A stretch of DNA of 23,330 bases from Ectocarpus siliculosus (Eukaryota > Sar > Phaeophyceae > Ectocarpales > Ectocarpaceae). Every line of letters starts with the position of its first letter. Position 1 is the stretch's first letter. The position numbers were made by a program, and so were the translations under genes. Under the pieces are notes generated by a model. It was not told where the DNA came from. It saw only the letters and a list, made by a program, of their open reading frames with translations, and did not search any database. Location of the stretch: contig FN649742.1 in the NCBI GenBank assembly GCA_000310025.1, positions 2,409,842-2,433,171 on the forward strand. The letters run 5' to 3'. This document shows, one piece after another, positions 1 to 11,200 of this stretch.

Positions 1-987
1 CCCCCCCCCGAGTCCAGGCGCCTTTGTCAAACTCCTGGTAATTCCTACCTTCCCAGATGCCAGCGTGACGCGTTCTCACCATCCGCCGTTCAACATCACC
101 GGGGGCACGCAACAAGAGACACCAACCCGCTCCGAATCAATACATTCCGAAAAGGCCTTTGCCCACATCAAACATACCTAATACCTGGTAGTAGGTGTTT
201 GGTTTCTTCCGTCATCTATCACACTCAGACAGCGAGCACCGATGTCGACATTCGCATAGCGCATGTTCTTTCGGGTCAAGCTGCCGTACTACATGCCCTC
301 ACCCCCCCACCCCTACTGAACATGTCTTCTTCAGCCAGTGCTTCGTTTCTCTACCCTCAACACGGCCAGCTGTGTCTTTGTCGTCTTGGGATCTTCAAGT
401 TCCGCGAGGCCATAACGAGTAGCGCGATGTTAATCCCCTCGTAGGAACGCAATCGAAATGCTTGGCTGGGTGGGGTGCTTACGCAGTTGTCTCGATTTCT
501 TCAAATGCCAAGCTGCCTGCTCGTCAACGTATGACGTGGGGCGTAACCCGTCCACTTGTTGCTGCTGTTAGCGCACGGTGAACTCAAACACACCAAGCAA
601 AACAAACGAAATTACAAGACTCGCTTACAATCAGCTGAAAGGCACCACAACAACAATTCCATGTGGTTCCACGACGAAACCGACCAACTACTGTGTGAGC
701 AACGGTTTTCATACCGGTATCATAGTAGTGCTTCTCTCCACCAAGAAACACACCAGCTGTGAGATTCTCACCGTTTTTCACCACCACCATATCCCGGAAA
801 TCAGACGGGAAACCCCGAAGATCAGCTGGGGACCGCTGAAGTAAACAGGCGTTTCGAGCCAAAAAACAAACATTTTCCACCGGCAAACGCCACGCCACTC
901 CTTTTCGTGTCCGCGCTCGCCCGCCCCACGAAGACGCGGCGGAACATCCATCCTTTCATCGCTCCCCCCCCCCCCACCCGCCCTCTT
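1..987. other. No gene seen; 3' flank of gene 1
   Basis: No reading frame here has a convincing protein or a spliceable pattern; the short frames are rich in Cys, His and Ser. The stretch lies downstream of the stop codon of the minus-strand gene at 988, so part of it is probably that gene's 3' untranslated region (inference). It opens with a C run and has another C run at about 963-976. Confidence 0.5.
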
Positions 988-1375
988 TCAGCACACAAAC
1001 GCGCTCGGGATCTCCTCGTCCAGGTCGGGCTTCCCGCGGCGATCGTTCTTCATGAGCCCCGTCACTCCCCCGCCGAACGCCTGCTCGAACGACTCCAGCA
1101 TATCCTCCAGCCCCAGGCCGCGGAGGGCGCCCATCCCGCCGGCGTTCCACTCGGGGTCGTTCAGCTCGCAGTTCATCAGCACCTTGACCTCGCAGCCCCG
1201 GGGCACGCGGCGGGCGCTGCTGAGCTCGTCGACGAGGTACAGGCGCCGCAGGGTCGGCGGCCACTCGAAGCGCGGGGCAGTGTTCGGGAAGCTGTCGCCG
1301 AGACCCAGCGTGACCAGTCCGCGCGGCCACACGACGCCGTCCTGGGGTCTAGTGGCGTCCGACAGCCACAGTCGC
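988..1375 (-). CDS. Gene 1 exon 2
   Basis: The exon continues the WP..L repeats (VVWPRGLVTLGLGDSF, then FEWPPTLRRLYLVDE) and then leaves the repeat pattern in an acidic C-terminal tail ending ...EIPSAFVC. It starts after the acceptor CCCCCCAAG. A pure GCTC-type microsatellite supplies the pyrimidine-rich tract in front of that acceptor. Confidence 0.75.
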
Positions 1376-2188
1376 CTTGGGGGGAGCGAGCGAGCGAGCG
1401 AGCGAGCGACCGGTGGAGGGGACAAGGGGAATGGGGCACCACACGAGCGGAGGAGCTTTGGTTATCGAAAAAGGAAAGGTGCGTTTGGGGGGCGAAGTTT
1501 GTGCAGCACTAGCAGTAGGTCACAGCTATTGCAGCAGCAGCAGCAGCAGCAGCAGGCGGTATATCACACGACAGGACACGACGATGTATACATAGAACCG
1601 GGCAGTCTTGCTGTGATTGCACGTATATGTTCTAAAGAAAACCGCCGTTGAATATTTACGGCAGTACTCACTCAAGGCTGACGGGGAGGCCGCTGTTTTC
1701 GCCCAGCGACTGATTGAAGCCGCTCTCAGTGGTGAAGTTCAGCCTCTCCAGAGTAATCTCGGGGTCTTCGCGGAGAAGAATCTCCCCGGGGGGCAAGAAC
1801 TCCAGCGATTTCAGCCCCCGGGGCCATCGGACGCCCTGAAGGGGCTGGTTGAAGCCCGGCAGGGACATCCGCTCCAGACCGTCCGGCCACGCGACGCGGT
1901 CGATGGGCTGGTTGAAGCTCATGCCGAGGAATATCTCCCGCAGAGTGTCGGGGAACTCGGCCCTGTCCAGGCGCCTGTTGAAGATGCCGCCGAGGGGGTT
2001 GGACGAACGGCCCGCGGATCCGAAGGCGGCCTTGGAGGGCTCGAGCGAGCCGAACGCCAGCCGCTCGAGGCCCGACGGCCACGCCACCCGCGCCACGCAG
2101 CCGTTGAAGAAGTACAGGGTCACGGACTTGGCGTTCGTGGGCCATTGGACCTCGCTCAGCTCCACATCCGCGGGGCCGCTTTCTGGAG

Positions 2189-2227
<39 letters not shown>

Positions 2228-2637
2228 GCTGCCCGTCCGCGGCGGTGCTGCTGCTGCCGCAGCGCTTCGAGGAGGAGGGCTGCTGTCGGTCGTCGCCAGA
2301 CTTCGACCTGACGCGCTGCTGCGAATCGCTTATGGGGTCCTCGACCTGCTTCTTGTCCAGAACCACGCTCGGGAGGTAGATCACCGCCAGCCGAGGTGTC
2401 GCCGGCTCGCCCTCCCGCGGCCACAGTCCAGCAAGCGACCCCGGACCGTGCCCTCCTCCCGCCGCCGCCGCCGCCGCCGGAGATGGTGGGATCGCCGGTT
2501 CTGCTACCGCTACCTCTGGGGAGGATGGTGGCGTCGCCGGTTCGGACGAGTGAGGGTTCAGCAGCCCGTTGGTTCCGAGAGCACGAGGCCCTGCGCTGCT
2601 GTCGGGGAGGGTTTCGTCTCGACGGACCGTCATTTCG

Positions 2638-2675
<38 letters not shown>

Positions 2676-2843
2676 CCTGCCGCAGCCGTCGAAGTCGAAG
2701 CAGCTGCCGCCGTCTTCATCGTTGCCGTCGGCGGCGGAGGCGGCGGCGCTGCCCGACCCGCGGAACGTGAAAAGAGGTCGGTGTCGCCACGTTTCTTCCT
2801 GCTGCTCCTTCGTGCTTCTGCCCCAAGTTGCAGGTGTCTTCAT
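988..2843 (-). CDS. Two-exon FNIP/LRR-like repeat protein (predicted 519 aa)
   Basis: The CDS joins 2843-1672 and 1375-988 on the minus strand; the stop TGA is at 990-988. The junction is GA|GTGAGTAC ... CCAAG|GCGACTG: phase 2 meets phase 2 and the repeat pattern continues across it. The first ~220 residues are low complexity: an Asp/Gly-rich stretch, a run of about a dozen Ser near residue 58, Pro/Ala-rich sequence, and about 13 Gln near residue 208. From about residue 232 come degenerate repeats of the form WP..L..L.., with FNQP motifs (FNQPIDRVAWPDGLERMSL and FNQPLQGVRWPRGLKSLEF). This resembles FNIP/leucine-rich repeats, which form solenoid protein-binding surfaces. No signal peptide, membrane segment or enzyme motif is visible, so the role is unknown beyond likely protein interaction. 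M at 2843 is the most upstream Met of the open frame; a further 5' exon cannot be excluded. Confidence 0.75.
1384..1409. repeat. (GAGC)n microsatellite at the acceptor of gene 1
   Basis: Six to seven perfect GAGC units on the plus strand. On the transcribed strand they read GCTC and sit just upstream of the AAG acceptor at 1378-1376, standing in for a polypyrimidine tract. Confidence 0.9.
1532..1555. repeat. (CAG)8 microsatellite
   Basis: Eight perfect CAG units on the plus strand, in the intron of gene 1. Confidence 0.95.
1672..2843 (-). CDS. Gene 1 exon 1
   Basis: This exon carries the low-complexity N-terminal half and most of the repeats. The Ser run is AGC codons and the Gln run is CAG codons, so the same triplet expansion is read in two frames. 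The donor GTGAGTAC starts at 1671. The opposite strand is also open for 419 codons here, but that reading is Ala/Arg/Leu-rich with no repeat logic and is treated as a shadow. Confidence 0.75.
2191..2226. repeat. (TGC)12 microsatellite encoding the Gln run
   Basis: Twelve perfect TGC units on the plus strand; on the minus strand they are read in frame as CAG (Gln) in gene 1. Confidence 0.95.
2641..2673. repeat. (CTG)11 microsatellite encoding the Ser run
   Basis: Eleven perfect CTG units on the plus strand. Gene 1 reads them in the frame AGC (Ser), not CAG (Gln). Confidence 0.95.
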
Positions 2844-4670
2844 GATGGTGTGGATGCGCGACTGGAGTATCGATGAGGGGGGAGGGGGGAGGCGTTGACG
2901 GGACAGCGCGGGTTGGAATCATCGGTATGCACATGTACGTCACCGCGCGCAGGCGGATTGCTTATAAGGATCGGCAAACTCTGAATGTGTCCGCATGATT
3001 TTCTACTCTTTCAATACAGATAGCGCCCGCGCTCAAGAACCTCAAGTTTTGGTCGACGCCGGGGTTGGTTCTGTTTGTGGGCTACAAATGGCCATATATG
3101 CATACATCAATCGATTTTTAGCCTAGGGGTTCTTTGCCGGGCTCACAAACGTTGCTCAAGTTCTTAGTTCGATAAAAAACGTGTCGGGCATCAACTTCTT
3201 AACTTATCTGACAAGTTCTCAAGCGCGGGCGCTATCTGTATACCTGTCATCCACACAGCTGATGGACAAAAGGATCCTTCCGTCTTGCATCGAAAGCGCA
3301 GGAAAATCGAAAAATCTTATACACTGGGGGATCTAAATTACATGTAGTAGATGTGCATACAACGTACCAAACGCGGGCAGCAAGGGCACAAACTTGTTGA
3401 TTGAAAGGGGCGGCAGGGATCGACGACACGCGAGCGACAACACACAAGAAACTCTACGGTTGGCAGCAGAGGGCGCCTAGAAGAGATCCTGTAAGGATGC
3501 ATTCTCATTCTTGCATCCATCCATCTCCACGAACCACGAACTAAGGCTACACTCGGACGAGGCTTAGACGCGGGGGCCTGCGGAATTTTATGGGGGGGGG
3601 CGTAGGTGCCGTTGCCTGTGTGCTCACTCGTGGATCAGGGGCGGCAAGGACTGTTGTTGTACCGGGACGATGCTATTCTTTGGTCCACACTTCCGTTCCG
3701 CGTACCCTGGCCCCTGTGCAGGTAGTCTACACCAGGGACGAGGTGACCGCTGTCGAAATGCTGCTGCTGAAACAACAAAAACCTGGGGCGTTTGCCCCAG
3801 GCCCGCACCAAGTATGCTTCGACTCCAACAAACTGACGCACAGCCAAGACGGAAGGGTCTACCAAACGAATCTACGCGATCGTGCAAACTCTTCTGTCTT
3901 TGCCCTGTGCTGCCCACCGCTGTGCTACCACACGAGGAGAGAGGACAAGGTAAACAAGGAGCAAGAATTTGAAATTTGTTGGGACCGCCATAGAAAATCT
4001 TCTTTTCCGATCAGGTATCATGACGAGCAACTCGAGAATCACCCCTTTCCCTTCTCTCGTAACCTCCGTGCAGCTCGGCGACAGAATATCAGACGCAGCG
4101 GGGAGAGGCAGGAGAGCGTGCGCGCGCGTATTTCCAATCCAACGGGTCTCTCTCTCTCTCGCTACATACTGCCGAACTCCCCTGCGTGCTCTTCCCACCC
4201 CACCTTCAGCTGCTGCTGTTGAATATATGTGCGAATGTGCCAAACTCAACACACCTTCACCGGCGAGCTGCCGATCCACGTGGTGTCGCAGGAGCAGTAT
4301 CTCCCACCAGGCACAAATCGATCCCACGTGCTTTCGACCAGCGAGCGAGTGCAGAGACTGTCTGCTCTGTCTCCCTAAGCTTCTTTCCGCTTTCCTCTGT
4401 GGACCTGTGGACGGGACCGTGGTGGTGTGGCATATCGAATTTAAAAATCACAAGGGTATACCCTCCATTTCGTTTTAGGATTCGGCGTTGCCCCTCGTTT
4501 GGTTTGCGAGTCCCCTCGGCAGGCAGTCTGCTCCACTTACACTGACAACAAGTTCAAATTTACTGCTGCGCGTTGGTTTCCTCCAGCGCGCGAGGCAGTC
4601 CGACGGAACACACGTGCTCCGGTACAAGAGGTAGGCCTCGCCCCCGCTTGTCCCCTTAGGGGCGGAGGCA
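2844..4670. other. Divergent intergenic region between genes 1 and 2
   Basis: About 1.8 kb between the start of the minus-strand gene and the start of the plus-strand gene, so it should hold both promoters (inference). A TTATAAG string at about 2963-2969 lies roughly 120 bp upstream of the gene 1 ATG and is a weak TATA-like candidate. A MITE-like element occupies 3017-3238. Several ORFs of 60-210 codons are present (for example 3590-4222), but their compositions look random and none shows a domain. Confidence 0.55.
3017..3238. mobile_element. MITE-like element 1 (222 bp, TA target site)
   Basis: Both ends begin CAGATAGCGCCCGCGCT as a perfect 17-bp terminal inverted repeat, which continues imperfectly for about 7 bp (CAAGAAC against TGAGAAC). 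TA dinucleotides flank both sides (3015-3016 and 3239-3240), as expected for TA-duplicating Tc1/mariner-type elements. The interior is AT-richer than its surroundings, has no ORF, and repeats a CTCAAGTTCTT-like string. It is best explained as a non-autonomous DNA transposon; the superfamily is inferred from the TA flanks only. Confidence 0.8.
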
Positions 4671-5241
4671 ATGGTTGAAGGGGACAGCAGCGAAGGAGAA
4701 GCTGGAGGTGCCCAGCCCCCGCCCGACCAGAACGGGCATCGCGAGCGAGAGGCTGCTTCTGTGAAACCGCCGAAGTCGCCAGGCCCTCCAGCGGCCATGG
4801 CGTCATCCGCGGCACCATTGGGCGCCGCGGGGGAGGGGGGATTGGAAATTGGCGCCGTGGCAGCAGCAGAACAGTCAGCAGCAGCGGCGGCGGCGGCAAT
4901 GAAACAACTACCAGCAGCAGCAGGCGAGGAGGAGGACGATGATAACTCCGTCAGTCTTTCCGCTCGGCAAGAACAACAGGACCCACCAAAACTCTTCGGT
5001 GAGGTAGACGCGCCCTTTGCTGACGGGGTTCAACAAGGACAGGTGGACGTGGAGTCGGAGATCGGGGGGCCGCTCTCGCCGATGACGACGAGAAGCATCA
5101 AGGACGATTGTAGCACCGGCAGCGATTTCGACTGGGAAGGTGCCAGCCCCACCGAGCCCTCGTCTCCCGCATTGCGAGGGGTTCACAAAATCGCCGTGGA
5201 GGTGATGCGAAGGAGCTTCGGGTCTGCAGAGGGAGATCCAG
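4671..5241 (+). CDS. Gene 2 exon 1 (residues 1-190)
   Basis: Start exon. It contains a short Ala run, an acidic patch EEEDDD near residue 86, a Ser/Thr-Pro-rich stretch (PLSPMTT, ASPTEPSSP) that could be phosphorylated, and a helical end VHKIAVEVMRRSF. The donor is CCAG|GTATGT, phase 1. Confidence 0.75.
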
Positions 5242-8200
5242 GTATGTTTATAGGTACAGCATGTGTGTGTCTATGTGTGCTATGTGGTAGGCGTAATAAT
5301 GGTGTGCGACGGAATTGTGACTCGTGCGGAACGACGCCCCAACACCCTTTTTCCTTTCTTTTTTGGGTGCACTTTTCTCGCTTGAAGCCAGCGCGTGGGC
5401 CGCACGGTGCGACCGCAGAGAACCAGAAATTTCGGCAAGATGGCAAGATTGATTTCTTGACTGCGCACACATGCGGACGTTCATGATGCTGCTGGTGATG
5501 TTGCGGGAGTACTTGATCTTGATCACCTTTTAAAACCATGCATGTATTTATTTCATCCAGTGGCGGGGTAAGGGGGATATTGAACTCCGTCCGTCATATG
5601 GGATCATGTTTCCTCCGGGTTGCGTGTATGTGCACAGCAGTCGAGGCCGTCCATCGATCAGCAGTCGAGTCATTTATTTCTACGGCCGCAAGTGTTTGCA
5701 GCAGCGAGAGACAAGACTTCAGACTGCAGACTTCAGACCTGGAGACAAAACAACCATTGAAGCGGACAGCAGTGTTCAGAAGCAAGGCAAACCTGGGTGC
5801 CGGTCAATTTGCCTTCCGCAACCTAATACGAAGTATCCACCTACCACCTGGCAGACATTGGTGTGTAGCAATCAGCGAGCGATGGCGCTGTTTGACCCAC
5901 TGAATCAGGCCACCGCAGCAGCAGCAGCAAACTGTGCCTGCAGCGAAACCAAAGACCACATGAGTTCATCGCTAGGCGATCCCGGACTCTCATTATCTGG
6001 AGGCAGGTGTTGTAGTTTTGTAAGAAGGAGCACCTGTCGACGGGCGGAGATAAAAGCATGGAGAAGAAGTGTAAGGTCAACACCTTTCGTACATGAGGTC
6101 CTCTCTCTACTACTGGTATGCTGCAAGGACATTACACCGATTGATAATTTTTTTGGCTGCAAGTGTTTGTCCACCCACAAACGGAGGGGCTTTCGGGGGC
6201 AGCGGCGGAATACGGAATGCAGCAGTGGCGCGTCCTAATGCGGCAGTTTGTACAATGTTAGGGCGGGTGGCCGGTGGCCGGTACAGGTGGATGAAATCTC
6301 TTACACAGAAAAATCATCATGTCGTTTACTCCTACTCCGTGGTATGTTTTGTGAAGTGCTTTGAATGGCGTGGGTACGATCGGGTGAAGGCATAATTTCC
6401 AGTAAAGCTTGGTTGCCCATGCGATGGATTGCCATGTGGAAGAATGGATTGGAGGAATCAATACCTACAGATACGTCACCGCGACAAGTTGTCGATGCCG
6501 GACCTCAATGTGCCTATCAGCCTGACCCTCTGGTCTGTGTGGGGAGATCAATCGACCTTTGAACATGGGGCCAGGAGATCCAGGAAGGGGTAGAAACTAC
6601 CTGGGTTCTGCTGCTGCTGCCGTAGGCTTGAACTGGGGTCGTGGTGGTGAAGTGGTTGCGAACGGTAGGCCCGCGAGAGCCTCTTGGGTGTTGATCTACG
6701 TGTCGACACGCTGCGATGTGTTTTTTTAGTGCTTTAGATGGGGTCACGTTTCTTCTGAGATGTGAGCTATAATAGTTGGAACTTCCGAAAACGGTTGACG
6801 GTATGCTATGCATACGTGAAGCGAACTGCCAGTCCTCTCGCCCCCGGGTTTCGACTACGTTCGCCCAAGGCAGTTTCTCGGGAGTCCCCGGCTTCCGTGA
6901 TGAAGCACTCATTTTTTCCAGTTTCAGATATCGCGGTTGTCAACAGCTTTGGTGCTGTTGGGGTAGTGGTGGTTGCGTCTTGTCTTGGCCGCCCAGTTGT
7001 TGGGTGAACCAGCGCGTACATACGGCCGACTAGTTATTCATCTCTGTCGCAAGCAATGCTACTGCTGTCGTTGTTGGACCAAGAGAGAGGCCACCCGTTA
7101 TCTAGACTGCTGTTGAATTTTGGTGAAACCCACCAGCGGCAGCAGCTGCAGCAGCAGGCGTCATTTTCGGCTGCAGCAGTTGTATACAAGTACTATTAGC
7201 ACCGAGTTACCATGCGTGGGCGTTCCACCGTCGTGTGATACGAAATTATCATAGGTTTTTGGTGTTTGTGTAGAATGAATGACCACCTTGGCATGCATGT
7301 GCATACATCACTGACCTAGTACACCTAGTACTCTAATTGTTTCTTTCTCGTCGACTCTCGCGCGCGTCCGGATGTGCTCCTGGGATTTCATTCCCTGACG
7401 CCTGTCGTCTCAACAGGGATGCATGCAGCCTTGGTTGCCATGGGAAAGGAGAAGGCCCGAAGGGAGGACGACGACGATGGGATGTTCGAGGAAGAGCAAA
7501 GCCTCACCACGAAGGTGCGTAGCCCGTTGTTTCCCCGTTGTAAGTATGCTGTGTCCTCGACAACCATTGGAGGCTCGATTGTACAGAGGGGGAGAGACGC
7601 GTAGCAATCCCTCCCGTTGCTGTTTGTTAATGTCAGGCAGATGACCGCACACCGCAAGTGCGACTTTTTTTTCTGCGTCTGTTGTTTGGCTCGCGTCAAC
7701 GCTGCAGCAGTAGAAACAACAGCACCAGCAGCACTGGTGCAATGATAACGCTACGGTGTGCGCAGGAAGCGCGGGCTCTTGGGCGGAAAGCAGCTGGCCT
7801 CGAAACTCTAAAACAGTATTGGTAGTCGCGAAGAGGTGTGATGCGGTACGACTTGGGTCAAAGCTGTTTGCCCGATACAACGACTGCTGTCATCCACAAG
7901 CAGCCATCCGGATCGCACGTGTCACTAACTGCCGTATCGGTGGCACCTCTCTCCCTTGTGCGGATTGATGCTTACACGCGACGTCCCACTAGGCTTGGGA
8001 CTGCCGCTAAATAGTACTGACTCCGCCCCCCCCCCCCTCCCCCCCCCCGCCAGGAGCCACTACGGCCACGGGCCCGCAGTAGTGTGCCGACATGTGCCCG
8101 ACCAGCGAACCGGCACAGTTTAGGGCCACGGCCGCTACTCTAGAGACTACACAAGCCAATCAGCAAACAGTCACCAACAACAAAGCCTCCTGTCTTACCG

Positions 8201-11200
8201 GACTGCTCCAATTTTATAGAAAGGGCGGTGGTGAGTTTCGTGGACCGTTATTTTTCGTGTCTGCTTGACCACGTTCGGCTTAAATAAGTGCGTGCTTGCG
8301 ATGACTTGTTCCCGATGCCAACAGGCCGCGGATCTCAAGCAGAGTCTTATCGACGTGTCCGTAGACGACATCGATATGTCCGGAGGCAAGCCTTCCGATC
8401 GGGGCGGCGACGGGGAGGGCGGCGCCCTACGAGCCTCGCCACGGCCGGCGGGCGCAGCGGCGGCGGCGGCGGCGGCGGCGGCGGCAACAGAAGTGGTGGC
8501 ATCATTGGGGACGGCGGGGGCGGAGGCAGGGGGGGCAGGGGCTGACGATGAGAGCGGTAGCAGAAGGGGGAGCGCCACCGCCGAAGGTGACGAGCAACTT
8601 CCACGGGCGGCGGCGGCGGTGGCGGCGGTAGCGAGAGAGGCGGAAGAAGCGGCTTCCCCCGCGGTGGCGGCGGCCGGGCGGGCTACAGATAGCGGTGGGC
8701 GGGAGGGCACCGCTAGCGAGCGCGTCGAAGGCGTCGTAAGCATACCACCGGCGGCGGCAACGGGAGGTCTCAACGGTAACGGTGTGGGGCAGGGAGAAGG
8801 AGGACCAGGGGGCAAGGTTGATGCCGGTGCCACTAACGGCGGCGACGAGGGTAGGGCTGCGAGCAATGGCGGGGGGGAGCTTGTGACGAGAGCGATCCCG
8901 AGACGACCGTTGCGAGAGATGCTGAGGTGAGAAGGAGGTGTTTGTTTGGCCGTGCAGCAGTACAGTGGTGGTCCAGATATACCGTACCGCGGTCTCGAGT
9001 AGTGCGGGCCCTGATACACCGCGGCAAAAATCGCTTGTCACAGGATTTGGCTACCATACTAAAAGCTATATATTCCCCAACACTCAATAGTGCGGTGTCT
9101 CCATGTACACCGCGGTGATTTTTTATCTGCCACGACACCGCGGTATATCGGGACCATGACTGTGGTCGAGGCGTGTGGTTTTCGTTAGGTGTCTCCGTCC
9201 CGCGTGTCTCCTGCATGCCCGACCGGATAGCGACAACGACAACGACAGTGACGCAGCAGAGGCGGCGTCTTTGTATTATTTAATCACTTAATCACACAAA
9301 CAAACAAACCTCAAGGGTGCGGTGGTGGTGTTGGTGTACACCGGAGAGAGGGCTTGTCCAACGGCTTGACGTCTCGCCTCTTTCAGGTGTTGCGTAACAG
9401 AGTGTTTTCACGAGCGAGACCATGCAAGAGAGAAGGTTACGCTTTTTTGTTTGCCGCGTTTTGCTTTGTTTTCCGCCGCTGTGCAGCAGTACCGAGCGAA
9501 AATAAATGGAACGGGGCGGCAGGGATTGGTGTCGTGTTGTCGTGTGCGGTGGGGGTGAGGTGCTCCTGGGCTCCTTTTTTGTATCACCCGCCAGAATGTT
9601 GCGGCAGCTTGTGGCAAGCGTTGGCCTATGGTTGCCGCATCACAACAAAGCGAGAGCTAATTAAACACACACAGCAGCAGTAGCTGTCCTTCGACACGGG
9701 AAGAACCAAGGCAGCCAGTCAGTCAGAAACAACACCAGATCGTCTCTCTTGACGTTTTCTTTTTGTTCCCTCCAGGCTGTTGGTGCTTGCTTTTGCCATG
9801 TTGCGATATGGTGCCACCCGTGGCGGCGCCGGTGGTACAACGTGAAATCCATCACCACGGCGGTATGCCTGCGTGCGTACTACGGAACATTTGATACTAA
9901 ACATGGCAAAACGCTTGGATACGTTTGATGGTGAACAAGGTTGGAGGAAGAAGAAGCCGAGGTGAAGGACGGGGGCGAACCCGTAGCTCGCCTCGAGCAC
10001 CTTCCGGCCTTTACTGAGAGATGGGCGCCGGAGGCACTCACACCCCACATCTTGACGCAGGTGAACGAGTAGTCAGTCGACCATTGAGCGTCTCGCGTGT
10101 CCGTCCCGTCAGGTCGTTCCGTCCATGCCATGCCGCCCCCAAGGGCCGATGAACAGCACGCCCCCCCCCCAAAAAATGAAACAAGGGGTCCCTCTGGAGT
10201 GCGCTCATGAGAGCTCAAGGGGGTGACGCAAGATGAAAATAAGACCAGTAGAAAACTAACCCGCAGGCAGCTGCCAGCTACCATGATTTTTCCCAAACTC
10301 GAACTGCTCACACAGCTGATGTGTTTTTCACTCGAAGAGTAGTAGCCCAGCGAACCCCAACGAATCTAGAGAAAAAATTGAAATCTGTGTACAGCAGCAG
10401 TCTTGTATAGAGGAGGACGCGAGGGCGGGGGGGGGGGGGGGGCGTCTTCATGCAGGTCGCCAAGATTAGGATGAGCGTGTTTACTGTGAGGGTGGACGTT
10501 TGTTTTTTTTGTTGAGGCGTTTCCAGTGTCTGGCATGGCAATTCTGTGCTACTATCACCGTTGTTGCAGTTGTTGACGTCGTCGTTGTCGGGACCCCCTC
10601 CCCCCCTCCGTCATACTTATCGTATCTTATCTTACGCATATCGCATCTTATCCTGTCGTATCTTATCTTATCTTATATCAGGTGTTCAGCGGGCTGGTTC
10701 CCGTGGCGTCGAACCAGGGGCAGGGCGAGCCGGTGTGCACGTACATGCTGGAGTGCTGCGTCCGGCCCGACGTTCAGGCCGTCACCATCCTGCACGTGGC
10801 CTCGCTGGTGAGCCATCCACCAACCCGCTTTTGATGTTTCTTCTTTTCTTTTCTTTTGTCTTCACTTCAAATCAGCGCTCACAGCACTATAGTGCCGTTT
10901 GCTCCAACCCGTGGTCACGCGGAAGAGACTCTCTCTACCTTGCCCTCCTGCGGTACTTTGCCTTCGATTTTTAATGCGAGAAGAGTTCAGCACTCTCTTC
11001 CCTCTGTGTACACACGAACTAGCGCTATCCACTAGGCTAGGAGCGGAAGCGAGAGAAAAACTCACTTTGCAAGAAAAGCTCGCTTGCGCCGGGATTCGAA
11101 CCCCTGACCTGACCTCTAGAAAGTTTCGAGGATACCAACTAGACCACCGGGGCGACCTGCTTAGCCCTGGATGAATGTCGTATTTGATTGTTTTGTTTTT

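Larger units (their letters stand above)
1376..1670 (-). other. Gene 1 intron (about 295 nt)
   Basis: GT-AG intron on the minus strand. It holds a CAG/CTG microsatellite (8 units, 1532-1555) and a GAGC/GCTC microsatellite (1384-1409) next to the acceptor. Confidence 0.65.
8927..10689 (+). other. Gene 2 intron 3 (1763 nt)
   Basis: Holds MITE-like element 2 (8963-9162), a G run at about 10428-10442 and a degenerate TATCTTA tract (about 10616-10680) just before the acceptor. No internal exon recognised. Confidence 0.6.

Noticed and set aside
1617-2876. 419-codon plus-strand ORF
   Set aside because: It lies opposite gene 1 exon 1, has random Ala/Arg/Leu-rich composition and reads the CTG repeats as Leu runs. 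The minus frame has clear WP..L / FNQP repeats and a phase-matched splice.
3590-4222. 210-codon plus-strand ORF between the genes
   Set aside because: No domain and no ordered pattern; random composition ending in a triplet repeat (Cys run).
11085-11157. Functional minus-strand tRNA gene
   Set aside because: A and B boxes fit, but the acceptor and T stems do not pair and the anticodon arm is mismatched; a SINE head explains it better.
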